From Ktedonobacter sp. SOSP1-85 (GTDB taxonomy: Bacteria > Chloroflexota > Ktedonobacteria > Ktedonobacterales > Ktedonobacteraceae): a stretch of DNA of 64,000 nucleotides. The number at the start of each line of letters is the position of its first letter. Position 1 is the first letter of the stretch. The notes below the pieces were generated by a model. It was not told where the DNA came from. It did no database searches and was given only the letters and a program-made list of their open reading frames with translations. Shown in pieces: positions 26,037-35,485 of the stretch. Made by a program: the position numbers and the translations under genes. Location of the stretch: contig NZ_BNJI01000002.1 in assembly GCF_016587415.1 (NCBI RefSeq), positions 2,108,001 to 2,172,000 of the forward strand, in the 5' to 3' direction.

Positions 26037-26058
26037 CCCCATGACTGAAGTTCAGGGG
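26037..26058 (-). repeat. Left-end palindrome of the IS200/IS605 element
   Basis: CCCC at 26037-26040 and GGGG at 26055-26058 enclose TGACTGAAGTTCA, the recurrent left-end structure next to tnpA in this family. From 26061 to 26380 I see no gene. A GAAGGATGAG site lies just before the next start. Confidence 0.6.
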
Positions 26059-26380
26059 CTTTTAGTGGCGGTATGGGGTAAACACTCTGGCGATAAGGCA
26101 ACGATAGAGTCCGCAAAATCTTTGATACGAGAGAGGCGAAAAGTCTTTTTCTACCATCTGGCGGCCTGGCCATGCTGATGATGTGCTTATCAAGCTCTCG
26201 CGCGACTTTGCCATTACAAGTGCCGAAGCGCTCCCGTCGGCCATCTACAACTGGAGGGCTAGAGAAGCGCTTCGAAGACACAACATCTCGACAAGTTGAC
26301 AGACACAACCACAATGCTATACAACAAGAATGGTTATGCATTCAATCATGTATTTAACTAGAAGGATGAGCATATAACAT

Positions 26381-27178
26381 ATGGCGTCAACCACTTTTTT
26401 ATCACTGTCAGAGGTACCCGCTCTCGTCAAAATTGCAGAGGAGGCTATTCACGAAGCTGGAAGTTATCTTCTGGAGCACCTGGGCCGAGCACAGGTACAG
26501 CACAGGAAGGCCTACAAAGATGACCTCTTGGACGTGGATCTCGGATCGGAGCGAATTATCCTCTCTGTGTTGCAAAAGGAAGCTCCCTCTATCGGTGTCC
26601 TTTCCGAAGAGGCTGGCGTTATTGGAAGGCAAGACCAGTACTGGACTATTGATCCAGTGGATGGTTCCGCCAATTTCCAACATGGGAGTCCTTCCTTTGG
26701 TATCGCTATTGCCTTGATTGCAAACCAGGAAACGGTAGGAGGCGTCATCTACCTTCCCACAAGGAATGAGTTATTTACAGCGATACGGGGTCAGGGAGCC
26801 TATCTCAATGGAGAAAAAATCAGCGTTTCACGAGCGGCTACCTTAGAGCATGCATTAGTCCATGTTGGGGATCTCTCCTCGTCTAGCGATCCCCGCGTTG
26901 TTGAAGAAGGATTGAGAGACTTCGCAGCGATAACTGCTCATGTACACCGAACACGCATCGTCGGTTCCATTGTCACCGAACTTGCAGATGTCGCCTGTGG
27001 TAGAGCAGATGCACTGGTAAGCCGTACCTCTAATCCATGGGATATTGAGGCTGGAAAACTCCTTGTTAGCGAAGCCGGAGGCAAGATCACAACCATCACA
27101 GATAACAGAATCAAGCCACTGTACCTCTACAGTAACGGCATCATTCACGACACATTTCAGAATCTCCTTGAGCAATAG
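26381..27178 (+). CDS. Inositol-monophosphatase-family phosphatase
   Basis: The 265-residue Mg-dependent phosphatase shows the family's metal ligands: Glu76/Glu77 (LSEEAG), Asp91, Asp94 and Gly95-Ser96 (DPVDGSANF, normally DPLDGTTNF), and Asp221 (NPWDIEAG). Substrates in the family include inositol monophosphate, histidinol phosphate, fructose 1,6-bisphosphate and 3'-phosphoadenosine phosphates, and sequence alone does not discriminate. It stands alone, followed nine bases later by a 36-bp perfect hairpin. Confidence 0.87.
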   Translation: MASTTFLSLSEVPALVKIAEEAIHEAGSYLLEHLGRAQVQHRKAYKDDLLDVDLGSERIILSVLQKEAPSIGVLSEEAGVIGRQDQYWTIDPVDGSANFQHGSPSFGIAIALIANQETVGGVIYLPTRNELFTAIRGQGAYLNGEKISVSRAATLEHALVHVGDLSSSSDPRVVEEGLRDFAAITAHVHRTRIVGSIVTELADVACGRADALVSRTSNPWDIEAGKLLVSEAGGKITTITDNRIKPLYLYSNGIIHDTFQNLLEQ

Positions 27179-27187
27179 AGTAGAGAA

Positions 27188-27264
27188 CTGCATACTCTTG
27201 TGATTAGCTTGAACCGTGCTAGAAAGCCTCTAGCACGGTTCAAGCTAATCACAAGAGTATGCAG
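27188..27264. terminator. 36-bp perfect inverted repeat with 5-nt loop
   Basis: Bases 27188-27223 are exactly complementary to 27229-27264, leaving a loop of AAGCC. The position, nine bases after the phosphatase stop, suggests transcription termination, but no T-run follows on the + strand. Stem length and perfection are unusual for a terminator. Confidence 0.6.
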
Positions 27265-27378
27265 CAGGGAAGCTTCATGGTTGAACAAGAGGTTACTCTC
27301 AAAAACAGGCAAAACGCAAGAGTAAGAGCACTGATGCTATAATGGGAGAGGATCTATTCTCTTGAAAGAAGGGTGTTT

Positions 27379-28251
27379 ATGGCGAAAAAAGCATTTCGTT
27401 TCGGGGTTGTCACTGGCGGTCACCCATCCCGTTCAGCGTGGATGACGCTGGCACAACGCGTAGAGGAACTGGGCTACTCCACTCTTCTCGTACCAGATGT
27501 TCTGGGGACACCGTTGGCAACGATTACTGCTCTTGCCGTGGCGGCCATCGCCACCACGTCACTGCGAGTCGGGAGCTATGTTTTTGTCAATGATTATCGC
27601 CATCCTGCCCTGCTGGCTAGAGAGATAGCGACGCTGGATCAACTCTCCGATGGTCGCGTAGAACTTGGACTGGGTGCGGGCAACTGGCCGCGAGACTACC
27701 AACAGCTCGGCATTCCATTTGACAAGGCTGGCACACGCGTCTCTCGTTTTGCGGAGGGGCTGTCCATCATCAAACAGTTCTTTACCACCGAAACCGTTGA
27801 TTTCTCCGGCAAGTACTACACGGCAACAGCACTGCGCCCCGTTCCCAGACCGGTGCAGCAGCCACATCCTCCCATTCTTATCGGCAGCTCAGGTCGCCGC
27901 ATGCTGACTCTTGCGGCGCGTGAGGCCAATATCATCATGCCAGTATCAGTTGATCCTACCGATGCACCGTTAGAGGAGAAGATCGGCTGGATACGAGAGG
28001 CCGCGGGTGAGCGCTTTGAGCATCTGGAGTTCAGCCGAAATGAATTTGGGATTGAATTAACTGACAATCCCATCACCGCTGGCCCCCTCACTCAGGGAGG
28101 GATACCAGTGCAATCACGCCCAATGACCACGGCGCAGGCAGTGGAGTATCTGCTGGAGCAGCGTGAGCGCCTGGGCATCTCTTATATTCAGATTCAGGAA
28201 AGGCAATCAGAGAACTTTGCTCCAGTGGTTGCTCACTTGAATGGCAAATAG
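27379..28251 (+). CDS. Luciferase-like (LLM class) oxidoreductase, TIGR03621-like
   Basis: About 290 residues. FRFGVVTGG, AQRVEELGYSTLLVPD, the TSLRVGSYVFVNDYRHPALLAREIATLDQLS stretch, GRVELGLGAGNWPRDYQQLGIPFD and PPILIGSSGRRMLTLAAREANII mark an F420- or FMN-dependent LLM oxidoreductase of the TIGR03621 type. I chose ATG 27379 after GAAAGAAGGG; a GTG two codons earlier is possible. It differs in sequence from the LLM enzyme at 19623-20714, so they are not recent copies. Monocistronic; substrate unknown. Confidence 0.87.
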   Translation: MAKKAFRFGVVTGGHPSRSAWMTLAQRVEELGYSTLLVPDVLGTPLATITALAVAAIATTSLRVGSYVFVNDYRHPALLAREIATLDQLSDGRVELGLGAGNWPRDYQQLGIPFDKAGTRVSRFAEGLSIIKQFFTTETVDFSGKYYTATALRPVPRPVQQPHPPILIGSSGRRMLTLAAREANIIMPVSVDPTDAPLEEKIGWIREAAGERFEHLEFSRNEFGIELTDNPITAGPLTQGGIPVQSRPMTTAQAVEYLLEQRERLGISYIQIQERQSENFAPVVAHLNGK

Positions 28252-28254
28252 TTT

Positions 28255-28470
28255 TCCAACGCTTTGCGTAGATGTGATTGGCGGCAGTCCACTGCCAGTT
28301 GGAGCGCTTTTTTGAACCTCCGGCCTGTAATGGCGTGGACGTGGCCGTTCAATGGTCAGTTTGGGAGCGACTGGATGGCTCAAGAGCTGAATCGCATACT
28401 TGCGTGCATTGCCAGTCGCTGCCACAAACTCGCCATGGATAACGCTTTTTAGTGCTGGTGATGCCTCTTT
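28255..28470 (-). pseudogene. N-terminal fragment of an integrase-type transposase
   Basis: The - strand frame has RYKEASPALKSVIHGEFVAAT, then ARKYAIQLL and RPRPRHYRPEVQ, the helix-turn-helix lead-in of integrase-core (ISNCY-like) transposases. After VQ the match continues one frame over as KKALQLAVDCRQSH. No catalytic domain follows, because the convergent monooxygenase gene begins there. Confidence 0.6.
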
Positions 28471-28509
28471 GTATCGAGGCGCAATAATGAGGTGAGCTTA
28501 AAAGCTGAT

Positions 28510-30444
28510 TCAGGCATCTACTTTTTCAAGAACAAATTGTTTCTGATAGAGATCTGCATATAACTCGGATTTCGTTAGCAGCTCCTGGTGCGTTCCCTGG
28601 GCCACGATACTACCGTGGTCTAGCACGAGAATTAGATCTGCAGTCAGAATGGTCGAAAGACGATGGGCAATTGCCAGGGTGGTGTGATTCTTAATAAGTG
28701 GCTCTAATGCTGTTTGGATCAGGCGCTCAGAGTGGGTATCGAGGGAACTGGTCGCCTCGTCCAATATTAAGATGCGCGGATTCTTGAGCAGAATCCGAGC
28801 CAGGGCCAGACGCTGCTTTTCGCCGCCTGACAGGCGATAGCCACGCTCGCCCACCAGAGTATCATAACCATTGTCCAGTTCCAGGATACGCTCATGGATT
28901 GCTGCCGCCTTCGCCGCAGCGATCATCTCGTCTTCTGTCGCCTCTGGTCGTACATAGAGCAGATTCTCGCGTATTGTCATATGGAACAGGTACGTCTCCT
29001 GCGTGACGGTGCCTATAAGCGAGTTGAGCGAACTTAGCTCCACCTCTCGAATATCATGTCCATCGATTTCAATCACTCCATTATCGATGTCATATAATCT
29101 TGACATAAGATAGGTGATGGTTGTTTTTCCTGCGCCACTCGGTCCTACCAGCGCTACGAGCTGTCCTGGCTCAATGTGGAAGGAGATGTTCCTTAAGGTC
29201 GCCTGCTGAAAAGGCATTAGCGTTGGATCGTCATTTTCACCCTGGGCTACTGACTCCTCCTCGCTTGCTTCTTTTGTATCATCTTTTGCTATCAGTGGGC
29301 CAAATTGTGCATACTCATCATTTTTATACGCAAAGGAGACATTCCTAAAGCGTATCTCGCCTCGTACTTGCTCAGCAGGCAGCCGAAGCGCATTGGGAGC
29401 GTCCTGAATACTGTTAGGCAGATCGAGATATTCGAAGATGCGATCAAAAATCGCCAGCGAGCCTTGCAACTCCACCTGCATTGAGAGCAACCGCGAGAAG
29501 GGCGCGAAAAACATGCCTTGCAGATACATGAATGCAATCAGATTGCCAACGGTAATCGAGACAAGCTGTATTTTATTGATAATCAGAAAGCCCGCAATGA
29601 TGTAAACCGCAATGGGCGAGAGGCTCAGAAAGGTATCCATAAACGAGAAGAAGACACGTCCCACTCTCTGCTGACGTATTCCCAGATTTGTCAACTGCTG
29701 ATTGCCCTTTTCAAATTGTTCTTTGGCAAAGTCTTTGCGCCCATACGTTTTGATTAGTAGCACGCCACTAACTGAGAGAGTCTCCTGCATCAAGGCATTG
29801 AGTGATGCCAGACTCTGCTGAGTTGAGGTGTTTAAGCGCCGCCGCACATTGCCTACTTTATAGGTGATCCAGCCGAAAATGGGTAACAGCAGGAATGAGA
29901 AGATCGTCAAGAGTGGGCTAAGATAGAACATAGCCACAATCGTGCCAACTGTGTTGATGACGTTGGTCAATGAATTGACGAAGATATCAGTGACCGCGAT
30001 CTGCGCCCCTGAGATATCATTCGAGAGGCGCGATTGAATCTCGCCAACGCGGGTTGAGGTAAAAAAGCGGAACGGTAGCTCTTGTAAGTGGAAATACAAC
30101 CGGTTGCGCATATCACGCATCACATGTTGTCCCACAAAGCTACTTAGATATGTCTGCGCAATGCGGGTGAACGCGGTCATGCCGACAGAGATGGCCATAA
30201 TCAACCCATAGAGCAGCAGGTGATTCATATCGTTATGTGCAATAGCATCGTCAAAGACCTTGGGCAGGAGAAGTGGAAAGACCAGGTCTCCCGCAGCCGT
30301 AAGGATAATGACGATGACGATCAGAATAATATGTATTCGGTAGGGGCGAAAGACGCGCCAGACGCGACGAAGCGTTTGAGGCTTCTCCGCTTGCTGGCTA
30401 TCCGTATGCTTCTTCTTAGAGGCATTCACTGAAGATACTATCAT
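28510..30444 (-). CDS. ABC exporter (fused permease and ATPase), probable NRPS product exporter
   Basis: The 644-residue half-transporter has about six membrane helices in residues 35-310. The nucleotide-binding domain has Walker A GPSGAGKT (434-441), signature LSGGEKQR (538-545), Walker B ILILDEA (558-564) and His594. An unusual acidic insert (about 385-410, KDDTKEASEEES-type) splits the start of the ATPase domain. GAAGGA precedes the ATG at 30444. It is the last gene of the NRPS operon, 35 bp after the dioxygenase, so export of the peptide is the likely role, as a homodimer in the inner membrane. Confidence 0.9.
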   Translation of the reverse strand: MIVSSVNASKKKHTDSQQAEKPQTLRRVWRVFRPYRIHIILIVIVIILTAAGDLVFPLLLPKVFDDAIAHNDMNHLLLYGLIMAISVGMTAFTRIAQTYLSSFVGQHVMRDMRNRLYFHLQELPFRFFTSTRVGEIQSRLSNDISGAQIAVTDIFVNSLTNVINTVGTIVAMFYLSPLLTIFSFLLLPIFGWITYKVGNVRRRLNTSTQQSLASLNALMQETLSVSGVLLIKTYGRKDFAKEQFEKGNQQLTNLGIRQQRVGRVFFSFMDTFLSLSPIAVYIIAGFLIINKIQLVSITVGNLIAFMYLQGMFFAPFSRLLSMQVELQGSLAIFDRIFEYLDLPNSIQDAPNALRLPAEQVRGEIRFRNVSFAYKNDEYAQFGPLIAKDDTKEASEEESVAQGENDDPTLMPFQQATLRNISFHIEPGQLVALVGPSGAGKTTITYLMSRLYDIDNGVIEIDGHDIREVELSSLNSLIGTVTQETYLFHMTIRENLLYVRPEATEDEMIAAAKAAAIHERILELDNGYDTLVGERGYRLSGGEKQRLALARILLKNPRILILDEATSSLDTHSERLIQTALEPLIKNHTTLAIAHRLSTILTADLILVLDHGSIVAQGTHQELLTKSELYADLYQKQFVLEKVDA

Positions 30445-30479
30445 GAGTCTCTATCCTTCATGTGCAGAGAAACACGGTG

Positions 30480-31469
30480 TTAGTCCTGGAGGTCGTTCAG
30501 GTTTAGCATGTTTCCCATCGAAACATAAATCTTGCGCTTCCCCTGGAAGGGGTTGCGGGCATGTGCCATGAGCATGTTGTCGAGGAGAAGAATGTCACCT
30601 TGCTGCCAGGGGAAGCTGACTTCAACCTTCTGGTAAGCCTGATTGATCGCCCCCATGACCTCATCTTCGATAACGCTGCCATCGCCATAGAGGCAATTTC
30701 GTGGCAGATCCTCGGGCTCAAAAACTGATAGCAGTGTCTCACGAACTTCTTCATCCAGGCAGGCAGGGTGCCAGTGCGGCGCTTGATTCCACCAGACAAG
30801 TTCGCGCGTCTGGGGGTGTTTGATAATGGCTGGACGAACCTGGCGTGTCCTTAGCTGATCGCCATCCTTCCACTCAAACTCAATGTTGTTTTTACGACAC
30901 TGTGCCTCAACTTCCGCGCGCTCCGTTGTGCGAAAAACCTTCTGCCAGGGTAGCCCCAGCCCTTCGGCGTAGTTGCGTACATACATGATCTCTTTCTGGA
31001 GAAAGGTTTCTCGTATGGCTGGCTCGATAAGCTGGAAGACTTTCCGACTGTCCGCGATGGGGGTTTCGCCTCCCTGATCAGCAGGTTTGGCACAGTAGAA
31101 GAGGATGTTCTTCGGCCACTCGGCATTGAATGAGTTTTCATTGTGCCAGAGTAGTTTCTTCTCGGGCGCATAAAACACGGGTGTATAGAGATTCCCCTTG
31201 CCAACCTCTGGAGCCGGAACATGCTCGCCATTCTCGCTAAAGAGTACCGGGCAGATCAATGAGGCGAAACGCTCAAAATCGTCCGGTGTGGGAACTTGAA
31301 AATCCCGTAATAGAAGCGCACCATACGTAGAAAGCTCCTGCTCAAGCCAGGATAGGTGACTTTGGGCCCAATCACTGAGATCAAGTGTAGTCACCTTCGG
31401 ACGTATCACCAGGGGAGACTGCCCCTGCTCAGAAAGGTATCCCGTTTGAATAAGTTGCTCTAATTGCAT
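30480..31469 (-). CDS. SyrP-like Fe(II)/2-oxoglutarate dioxygenase (probable Asp beta-hydroxylase)
   Basis: The 329-residue TauD/TfdA-fold enzyme has the facial triad His109-x-Glu111 (LLWHNENSF) and His303 (MLMAHARNPF), with Arg312 likely to bind 2-oxoglutarate (GKRKIYVSM). HxE instead of HxD, and the surrounding WHNE context, are typical of the SyrP-like group, which hydroxylates amino acids, notably Asp at C-beta, while tethered to NRPS carrier domains. It lies 24 bp after the thioesterase-terminated NRPS gene and 35 bp before the exporter. The NRPS carries three modules with aspartate-like codes, which makes carrier-bound Asp the best candidate substrate. Family assignment is strong; the substrate is inference. 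Confidence 0.85.
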   Translation of the reverse strand: MQLEQLIQTGYLSEQGQSPLVIRPKVTTLDLSDWAQSHLSWLEQELSTYGALLLRDFQVPTPDDFERFASLICPVLFSENGEHVPAPEVGKGNLYTPVFYAPEKKLLWHNENSFNAEWPKNILFYCAKPADQGGETPIADSRKVFQLIEPAIRETFLQKEIMYVRNYAEGLGLPWQKVFRTTERAEVEAQCRKNNIEFEWKDGDQLRTRQVRPAIIKHPQTRELVWWNQAPHWHPACLDEEVRETLLSVFEPEDLPRNCLYGDGSVIEDEVMGAINQAYQKVEVSFPWQQGDILLLDNMLMAHARNPFQGKRKIYVSMGNMLNLNDLQD

Positions 31470-31493
31470 GTGTCTGGCTCTCTTTCTTTTATG

Positions 31494-33866
31494 CTATAAA
31501 CATTGCTTTAGCTTGCTTGCTAACTCGCTGACATATGGTTCCTCGACGACTGTGAGATGGTTGCCTGAGACCAGGTCGAGATGGACGCCCTCAGTGGCTA
31601 AATTTTCCCAGCCTTTCACTACTCTGTCGGTGGCGGCGAAATCTTCAGGGCTCTGATCTTTGGTCTGCTCGTCTGTCTCCAGGACACGGAATAGCGTAAT
31701 CGCACCTGCATAGGGCTGGGGGCGATAGCGCTCTCCCGCAGTGACGATTGCTTTCTGAATACGCCCAAAGAAGCGCACCTGTTCCATGCTCAAGTCGCGT
31801 GGAAGAACATCGCGTTGCTTGAGCTGTTCCCCAATATAGGCGAACTGTTCCGCAGGGTCATTTCGCTCTTCAAGCGCTTCGGGTAAGGTGATGCGATAGT
31901 GCCTCATGGCATATCTGGCCAGGGCCGCGTCGCTGAATCCTGCCTCCTCTTTTCGCCAGACCTGCTCATCAGGGCTGGGCAGATAGGTATCAATCAAGGC
32001 CAGGAGCGCGACATCATGACCCTGACTCCGCAGCTGTTGCGCCATCTCGTAGGCTACCAGACCTCCAGAAGACCAGCCGCCAAGCTGGTAGGGCCCCTGT
32101 GGCTGATGCTCCTGGATGGCTGCTACATAGTGGGCTGCAATGCCTTCGAGTGTATTGAATTCCTTCTCGTGCTCGTCGATATTGTGGATCTGCACACTAT
32201 AAAATGGCCGCTCCGCTCCCATATACCGAGCTAGCTTTCTGTAGACAAAGGCACTCCCACCAGCAGGATGGATACAGAAAAAGGGAGTTTCGTCCCCATG
32301 CGGCTGGAGTGGTGCTACGAGGGGATAATGCTCGTATGCCTCCTGATCGCGTAAGAGCGTTGCCAAATCCGCCACGGTCTGGTGTTGGAAGAGCGCAGCC
32401 AGGGGCAGTTCTCTGCCGAGGGTCAGCTTGATTCGGGCCATTAAACTCGCTCCCAGAAGCGAGTTTCCTCCCAGGTCAAAGAAGTTGTCGATAACGCTCA
32501 TAGGGCGTACATCTAGTAACTCTTCCCAGATCTGCCGTAGCTGATACTCTAGCTCGTCACGTGGTCCCACAAATGCCTCAGCTTCTGTGGCAGGGCGTAG
32601 AGTGGCAAGCGCATGCCGATCGACCTTGCCATTGGGCGTCAGAGGGAAGGCGTCAAGCTGGACATACTGGCTGGGCACCATGTACTCTGGGAGCACCTGC
32701 TTCAGCTCATCGCGCCATGCTTTGACCTGTCGCTTCTCTTCGCCCTCTTCCCCGACGAGATAGGCAACCAGGCGCTGCTCCTCGGGTGTGTCTCCCAGCA
32801 GGATCACTACGCTTTGCTTCACGCCCGCCAGCCCATTGAGCGCCGCCTCGATCTCGCCGAGCTCGATGCGGTAGCCACGCAGCTTGATCTGCTCATCGCG
32901 TCGCCCCAGGTACTCCAGCGTGCCATCCGCGCGGTAGCGCGCCCGGTCCCCAGTGCGGTAGAGCCGCTCGCCTCCTCGCTCGCTGAAGGGATGAGGCACA
33001 AAGCGCTCGGCGGTCTGCTCCGGTCGTTGGCGATAGCCACGCGCCAGGCCCACCCCTCCGATGTAGAGTTCACCCTCCACACCGATAGGGACCAACTCCT
33101 GGTGCTCGTCGAGGACGTAGAGCTGCGTGTTCGCGATAGGCCGCCCAATGGGCACCTCGCCCTCCACTGTATCTTCTGCCCCGACCTCGTGGACACAGCA
33201 GCCCACCACGGTCTCGGTGGGTCCATACTCGTTGATCAGCCGAGTCTGCGGAGCATGCCTGCGCCAGGGGGCTACCACCTCGCTGGCGAGGGCCTCGCCT
33301 CCGATGACCAGCACGCGTACCTTTCCCGCCAGCGCGCGTTCCCCCAGGAGCTCGGTCAGGGCGCGTAGTCCCGCCGGGGTGATCTTGAGCACGCTCATCT
33401 GCTGGCTGTTGCGCACCTGCTGGGCCAGGGCCTGAAGGTCTTGCTCCTGCGGGAGCAGCCGGACGCCGCAACCAGCCAGCAGGGCCGGGTAGAGACTGGT
33501 CACGGTCAGGTCAAAGCTGGGAGAGGAGTGGACCAGGGCCGCCGTTCCCCCGGCAACGTCATAGGCTTGTCGACTCCACGTGACATAGTTGAGCAGACCC
33601 TGCTGGGTGATCATGGCGCCCTTGGGCTGGCCGGTGGAGCCGGAGGTATAGATCATATAGGCCAACTGCTCTGGGAGCACCTGCACCTGGAGGTTCTCCG
33701 CGCGCTGCTGGCTGATGGTGGGCCACTGCTGATCGAGACAGAGCACCGGGACCTCGCTGTGGGGCAGGCGTTCGCGTAGCTCCTGCCGGGTGAGCAGGAC
33801 GCGCAGGCCCGCATCCTGGCTCATGAAGGCCAGGCGTTCGCGAGGATAGGCCGGGTCGAGGGGCAC
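31494..33866 (-). CDS. NRPS-D, part 3: A4 (Asn-like), T4, thioesterase
   Basis: This is the 3' part of NRPS-D after a frameshift at 33874-33878. It holds most of the fourth adenylation domain (to ~32600; the code read by alignment to GrsA is DLTKVGEVGK, Asn-like), a carrier domain with GGNS instead of GGHS (~32380-32560), and a type I thioesterase (~31500-32330). The thioesterase has the nucleophile in GWSSGG, the Asp in LIDTYL and the His in SGNHLTVV. The thioesterase ends the assembly line by hydrolysis or cyclisation. In paralogous sequence at 49426-49431 the C-run has six bases; here it has five. Confidence 0.9.
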   Translation of the reverse strand: MPLDPAYPRERLAFMSQDAGLRVLLTRQELRERLPHSEVPVLCLDQQWPTISQQRAENLQVQVLPEQLAYMIYTSGSTGQPKGAMITQQGLLNYVTWSRQAYDVAGGTAALVHSSPSFDLTVTSLYPALLAGCGVRLLPQEQDLQALAQQVRNSQQMSVLKITPAGLRALTELLGERALAGKVRVLVIGGEALASEVVAPWRRHAPQTRLINEYGPTETVVGCCVHEVGAEDTVEGEVPIGRPIANTQLYVLDEHQELVPIGVEGELYIGGVGLARGYRQRPEQTAERFVPHPFSERGGERLYRTGDRARYRADGTLEYLGRRDEQIKLRGYRIELGEIEAALNGLAGVKQSVVILLGDTPEEQRLVAYLVGEEGEEKRQVKAWRDELKQVLPEYMVPSQYVQLDAFPLTPNGKVDRHALATLRPATEAEAFVGPRDELEYQLRQIWEELLDVRPMSVIDNFFDLGGNSLLGASLMARIKLTLGRELPLAALFQHQTVADLATLLRDQEAYEHYPLVAPLQPHGDETPFFCIHPAGGSAFVYRKLARYMGAERPFYSVQIHNIDEHEKEFNTLEGIAAHYVAAIQEHQPQGPYQLGGWSSGGLVAYEMAQQLRSQGHDVALLALIDTYLPSPDEQVWRKEEAGFSDAALARYAMRHYRITLPEALEERNDPAEQFAYIGEQLKQRDVLPRDLSMEQVRFFGRIQKAIVTAGERYRPQPYAGAITLFRVLETDEQTKDQSPEDFAATDRVVKGWENLATEGVHLDLVSGNHLTVVEEPYVSELASKLKQCL

Positions 33867-35485
33867 ATAGGCTCCCCCGCCTTGAGCACGGCCAGCAGCG
33901 CGACGAGGAGCTCAGGAGTGCGCGAGAGGCACAGGCCCACCAGGACCTCGGGTCCCACGCCCTGGGCACGCAGGGTGCGTGCCAATTGGTTGGCGCGCGC
34001 ATTGAGGGTGGCATAGCTGAGCTGCTCCTCAGCGCAGATGAGGGCGATGCGCTCGGGAGTGCGGGCTACCTGTGCCTCAAAGAGCTGCTGCACACTCAGC
34101 GGTGGCAGGGGCTCCTGTGCCTGGTTCCAGTAGTGCAGGAGCTGGTCGCGCTCGTCCTGACTGAGCAGGCAGAGGCGCCCAATGGGCTGCTCGGGTGCGT
34201 CAAGGAGCTGCTCAAGCACCAGTTGCCACTGGCGCAGCAAGCGAGCGATGGTGGCAGGGGCAAAGAGGGCCGTGGCGTACTCGATGGTGGTACGCAGGCC
34301 CTGCTCGCTGGGGGCGACCACGACCTGGAGCTCGAACTTGCTCGTGTGCTGCTCCAGGCGGAACTCCTCGGTGGCGAGGGAGAGCGGCTCCTCGGCCTGG
34401 GTGGGCAGGTTGGGTTGGCTGAAGAGGACCTGGAAGAGGGGCGAGCGGCTGCGGTCGCGCTGGGGCTGGACGGCCTCGACGACCTGCTCAAAGGGGAGGT
34501 CCTGGTGGGCATAGGCCTGCAAGCAGACCTGGCGCACCTGGGTGAGCAGGTCGAGGAAGGAGGGCGTGCCCGAGAGGTCGCAGCGCAGGACCAGGGTATT
34601 GACGAAGAAGCCAATGAGGCCCTCGACCTCGTCGCGGGTACGATTGGCGATAGGGGTGCCTACGGCGATATCCTGCTGTCCACTCAGGCGTGCGAGCAAG
34701 ACCTGGAAGGCGGCCAGCAGGGTCATAAAGAGGGTGACGCCCTGGCGCTGGGAGAGGGCTTGCAGCCGGGTGAGCAGGTCGAGGGGCACGAGTTGGTGCA
34801 GGCGAGCGCCCTCCACGCGCTGGATGGCGGGACGAGGGGCATCGGTGGGCAGGGTCAGGGGGGTGATGCCCGCCAGCTGGGTTTTCCAGTAGGAGAGCTG
34901 CTCCTGCAAGACGGGGCCCTGGAGCCACTGGCGCTGCCAGAGGGCGTAGTCGGCGTACTGGATGGGCAGAGGTGGCAGGGTGGGTAGCAGCCCCTGGGAG
35001 GCAGCCTGGTAGAGCTGAATGAGTTCCTGGGTGAGGATGCCGCTGGACCAGCCATCGGAGATGATATGGTGCATCGAGAGCAGCAGGACCTGGTCCTGGG
35101 AGTCGAGCTGGAGCAGCCAGCTGCGCAAGAGCGGGCCATGAGCCAGGTCGAAGGGCAGGGCAAGATGCTGCTGGAGGATGCTGCGTGCGATGGGCTCGCG
35201 TGCAGCCGGAGGCAGGGAGCGCAGATCGAGTACGGTGAGCGGGGAGGAGGGGGCAGCACCGATATGCTGGACAGCCACTGCGCCCTGGGAGGGGAAGGTG
35301 GTACGCAGGCTCTCATGACGCTGGATGACGAGGTGCAAGGCCAGGTCGAGGGCCTGGATATCGATGGAGCCGCGCAGGCGGACGGCATTGGGAATGGTGT
35401 AAGCGGTGCTCTGAGGATCGAGCTGGTGCAGGAACCAGAGGCGTTGCTGGGCGAAGGAGAGCGGTAGCGCCTCCTCTCGCGAGAC
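32616..35485 (-). repeat. Duplicated C-A block (copy in NRPS-D)
   Basis: Partner of 48168-51039. Differences are scattered single bases, including the missing C that causes frameshift site 2. Confidence 0.85.

Larger units (their letters stand above)
24327..26060 (-). mobile_element. IS200/IS605-family element with TnpA and TnpB
   Basis: A Y1 transposase gene and a TnpB gene, overlapping by 23 bp on the - strand, lie between two imperfect palindromes typical of this family: 24332-24352 at the right end and 26037-26058 at the left end. There are no inverted terminal repeats or target duplications, as expected. The exact cleavage sites are not determined. Confidence 0.87.

Noticed and set aside
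33986..34987. 333-codon + strand ORF, and its twin of 363 codons at 49539-50630
   Set aside because: Both are antisense to the duplicated NRPS C domain, with Leu/Gly/Glu-rich compositions caused by the codon bias of the real strand.
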